Shown here: piece after piece, positions 5,579 to 6,173 of the stretch
Position numbering within the stretch: the first letter of the stretch is position 1
How the letters are laid out: every line of letters begins with the position of its first letter
DNA from: Methanobacteriota archaeon
GTDB taxonomy: Archaea; Thermoplasmatota; Thermoplasmata; RBG-16-68-12
Length of the DNA stretch: 6,173 bases
Assembly: GCA_005879065.1 (NCBI GenBank)
Contig: VBLU01000020.1
Coordinates: 1 to 6,173, forward strand
Reading direction: 5' to 3'
Notes under the pieces: model-generated
Database searches by the model: none
Told to the model about the DNA's origin: nothing
Seen by the model: the letters and a program-made list of their open reading frames with translations, nothing else
Translations under genes and position numbers: made by a program

Positions 5579-6173
5579 ATGATTTCAGAGAAGGAAATCC
5601 TCGATGTCCGCGAGCCGCCGGGCCGAGCGATGGGGAAAATCGCCGAGCTCTGGAAGCCGGTCGAGGGCACGAACAAAATCATGTGCACGGCGTGCGCCCG
5701 CTACTGCAAGATCGGCGAGGGCCAGGTTGGTTTGTGCGGCATTCGCGGAGTGCACGAGGGCAAGTTGTGGCTCTACGTCTACGGACGTGTGATTACCGGA
5801 CACGTCGATCCGATCGAGAAGAAACCTGTCTCCCACTATCGACCTGGATCGAAGATCTTCAGCATTGCCACGACCGGATGCAATTGGCTTTGCCACCCTG
5901 CCGGGACTCCAATCAAAATGGCCGATGGGGATGCGAAGCCGGTCGAGGAGATCCGTGCCGGAGACGTGCTGGAATCGCTTGGCAACCTGGGAGGGCAATC
6001 AGTTCCATCGGTCGTGACATCCGCGGGAAACCGGAAGGCCGCGACGTTTCGAATCGACACCAACGGCCTTCGTGAAGCGCTCTTCGCAACCGCGGAGCAC
6101 CCGATTCTTACCCCGAGGGGATGGACGCCCGCGGGGCTGCTGCGAAAAGGGGACAAAGTCCTTCTTGCCCGCG
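5579..6173 (+). CDS. amrS: AmmeMemoRadiSam-type radical SAM enzyme (AmrS-like), intein-interrupted, C-terminus beyond the window
   Basis: The frame is open for 198 codons to the window edge. Residues 1-104 are the N-extein of an AmrS-like (PflA-like) radical SAM protein. Hallmarks are the N-terminal cysteine set C36-x2-C39-x3-C43-x9-C53 in MCTACARYCKIGEGQVGLCG, then DPIEKKPVSHYRPGS (77-91) and IFSIATTGCNWL (93-104), which leads into the CX3CX2C motif that binds the SAM-reducing [4Fe-4S] cluster. C101 is its first cysteine. Where the second is due, the protein continues as an intein (C105 onward). By family, AmrS belongs with Memo and AMMECR1 proteins; the exact reaction is poorly known, and neither partner is visible here. 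ATG 5579 is the first start after the thiL stop, 48 bp away; Met18 (5630) is an alternative that keeps all motifs. Codons are less GC-biased than in thiL. Not a pseudogene on visible evidence: no frameshift or stop. Confidence 0.88.
   Translation, partial: MISEKEILDVREPPGRAMGKIAELWKPVEGTNKIMCTACARYCKIGEGQVGLCGIRGVHEGKLWLYVYGRVITGHVDPIEKKPVSHYRPGSKIFSIATTGCNWLCHPAGTPIKMADGDAKPVEEIRAGDVLESLGNLGGQSVPSVVTSAGNRKAATFRIDTNGLREALFATAEHPILTPRGWTPAGLLRKGDKVLLAR
5891..6173 (+). mobile_element. Intein, N-terminal splicing (Hint) domain, cut by the window edge
   Basis: The in-frame insert starts at Cys105 with CHPAGTPIKMADGDAKPVEE, a clear block A: nucleophilic Cys1, the GTPI strand and the acidic segment, followed by IRAGDVLES with the usual GD. 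Block B is ALFATAEHPILTPRG (167-181), with the catalytic T171-x-x-H174 about 67-70 residues after Cys1, the normal spacing. GWTPAGLLRKGDKVLLA (181-197) continues the Hint fold. By family, Cys1 does an N-S acyl shift, and the intein leaves as the exteins join at a +1 Cys/Ser/Thr. Here the +1 residue should be the second Cys of CX3CX2C, so the insertion point is CNWL|C. Block F/G, the His-Asn end and any LAGLIDADG or HNH endonuclease lie outside the window, so it is unknown whether this is a mini- or full-length intein. I count 31 A/T third positions in 94 codons, compared with 5 in the first 60 codons of thiL. Confidence 0.88.

Noticed and set aside
4318..6075. A 585-codon plus-strand open frame spanning the end of the cupredoxin gene, thiL and amrS
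   Set aside because: Arg/Gly/Pro/Asp-rich composition with no recognisable motif; it lies out of frame across three well-supported genes and is a by-product of GC-rich codon usage.
5891..6173. The possibility that amrS is a broken gene or a fusion with an unrelated domain
   Set aside because: The frame is continuous and the inserted segment has ordered intein blocks A and B at normal spacing, which explains the loss of homology without decay.
1..6173. CRISPR arrays, insertion sequences, toxin-antitoxin pairs, rRNA
   Set aside because: No spaced direct repeats, transposase motifs, terminal inverted repeats or rRNA-like stretches were seen; the wHTH/small-protein pair lacks recognisable toxin features.

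Overview
The window looks like high-GC archaeal chromosome, most plausibly an uncultured Thermoplasmatota-type lineage (inference; no 16S or other phylogenetic marker is present). The archaeal signs are: TATA-like A/T patches placed 25-38 bp before several start codons, with no Shine-Dalgarno site (leaderless or short-leader transcripts); a tRNA-Gly without an encoded CCA; a secreted protein with many N-glycosylation sequons and a C-terminal membrane anchor; a ThiL-like kinase; and an AmmeMemoRadiSam-type radical SAM enzyme. GC-rich coding produces many long spurious reading frames.

Layout. (1) 1-1218, minus strand: a large alpha-helical protein, start present and C-terminus beyond the left edge, only distantly reminiscent of questin-oxidase-like / Rieske-associated helical domains. 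(2) 1352-2092, plus: a VIT1/CCC1-family Fe2+/Mn2+ transporter, divergent from (1). (3) 2181-2254: tRNA-Gly(GCC). (4) 2437-3065: a two-gene unit of a winged-helix regulator and a 92-residue unknown protein, joined by an ATGA overlap with a strong Shine-Dalgarno site; a near-perfect 18-bp dyad abuts the putative TATA box. (5) 3134-3799: a Tex30/KANL3-like alpha/beta hydrolase whose nucleophile serine is replaced by glycine. (6) 3911-4477: a secreted, membrane-anchored cupredoxin-like protein lacking most copper ligands. (7) 4544-5530: a ThiL-like thiamine-monophosphate kinase starting at GTG. (8) 5579 to the right edge: an AmrS-like radical SAM enzyme interrupted by an intein.

The most notable object is the intein. 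It starts exactly at the second cysteine position of the radical SAM CX3CX2C motif, so the precursor cannot complete its iron-sulphur cluster site until the intein is removed. The window ends inside the intein, so its C-terminal splicing block, any homing endonuclease and the C-extein are not visible.

Apart from the coupled wHTH/small-protein pair, the genes seem to be transcribed from separate promoters, and I see no single pathway linking them. Two themes recur: metal biology (VIT transporter, cupredoxin fold, Fe-S radical SAM enzyme) and proteins that have lost expected active-site residues (hydrolase, cupredoxin, one ThiL aspartate). No stretch longer than 300 bases lacks a gene.
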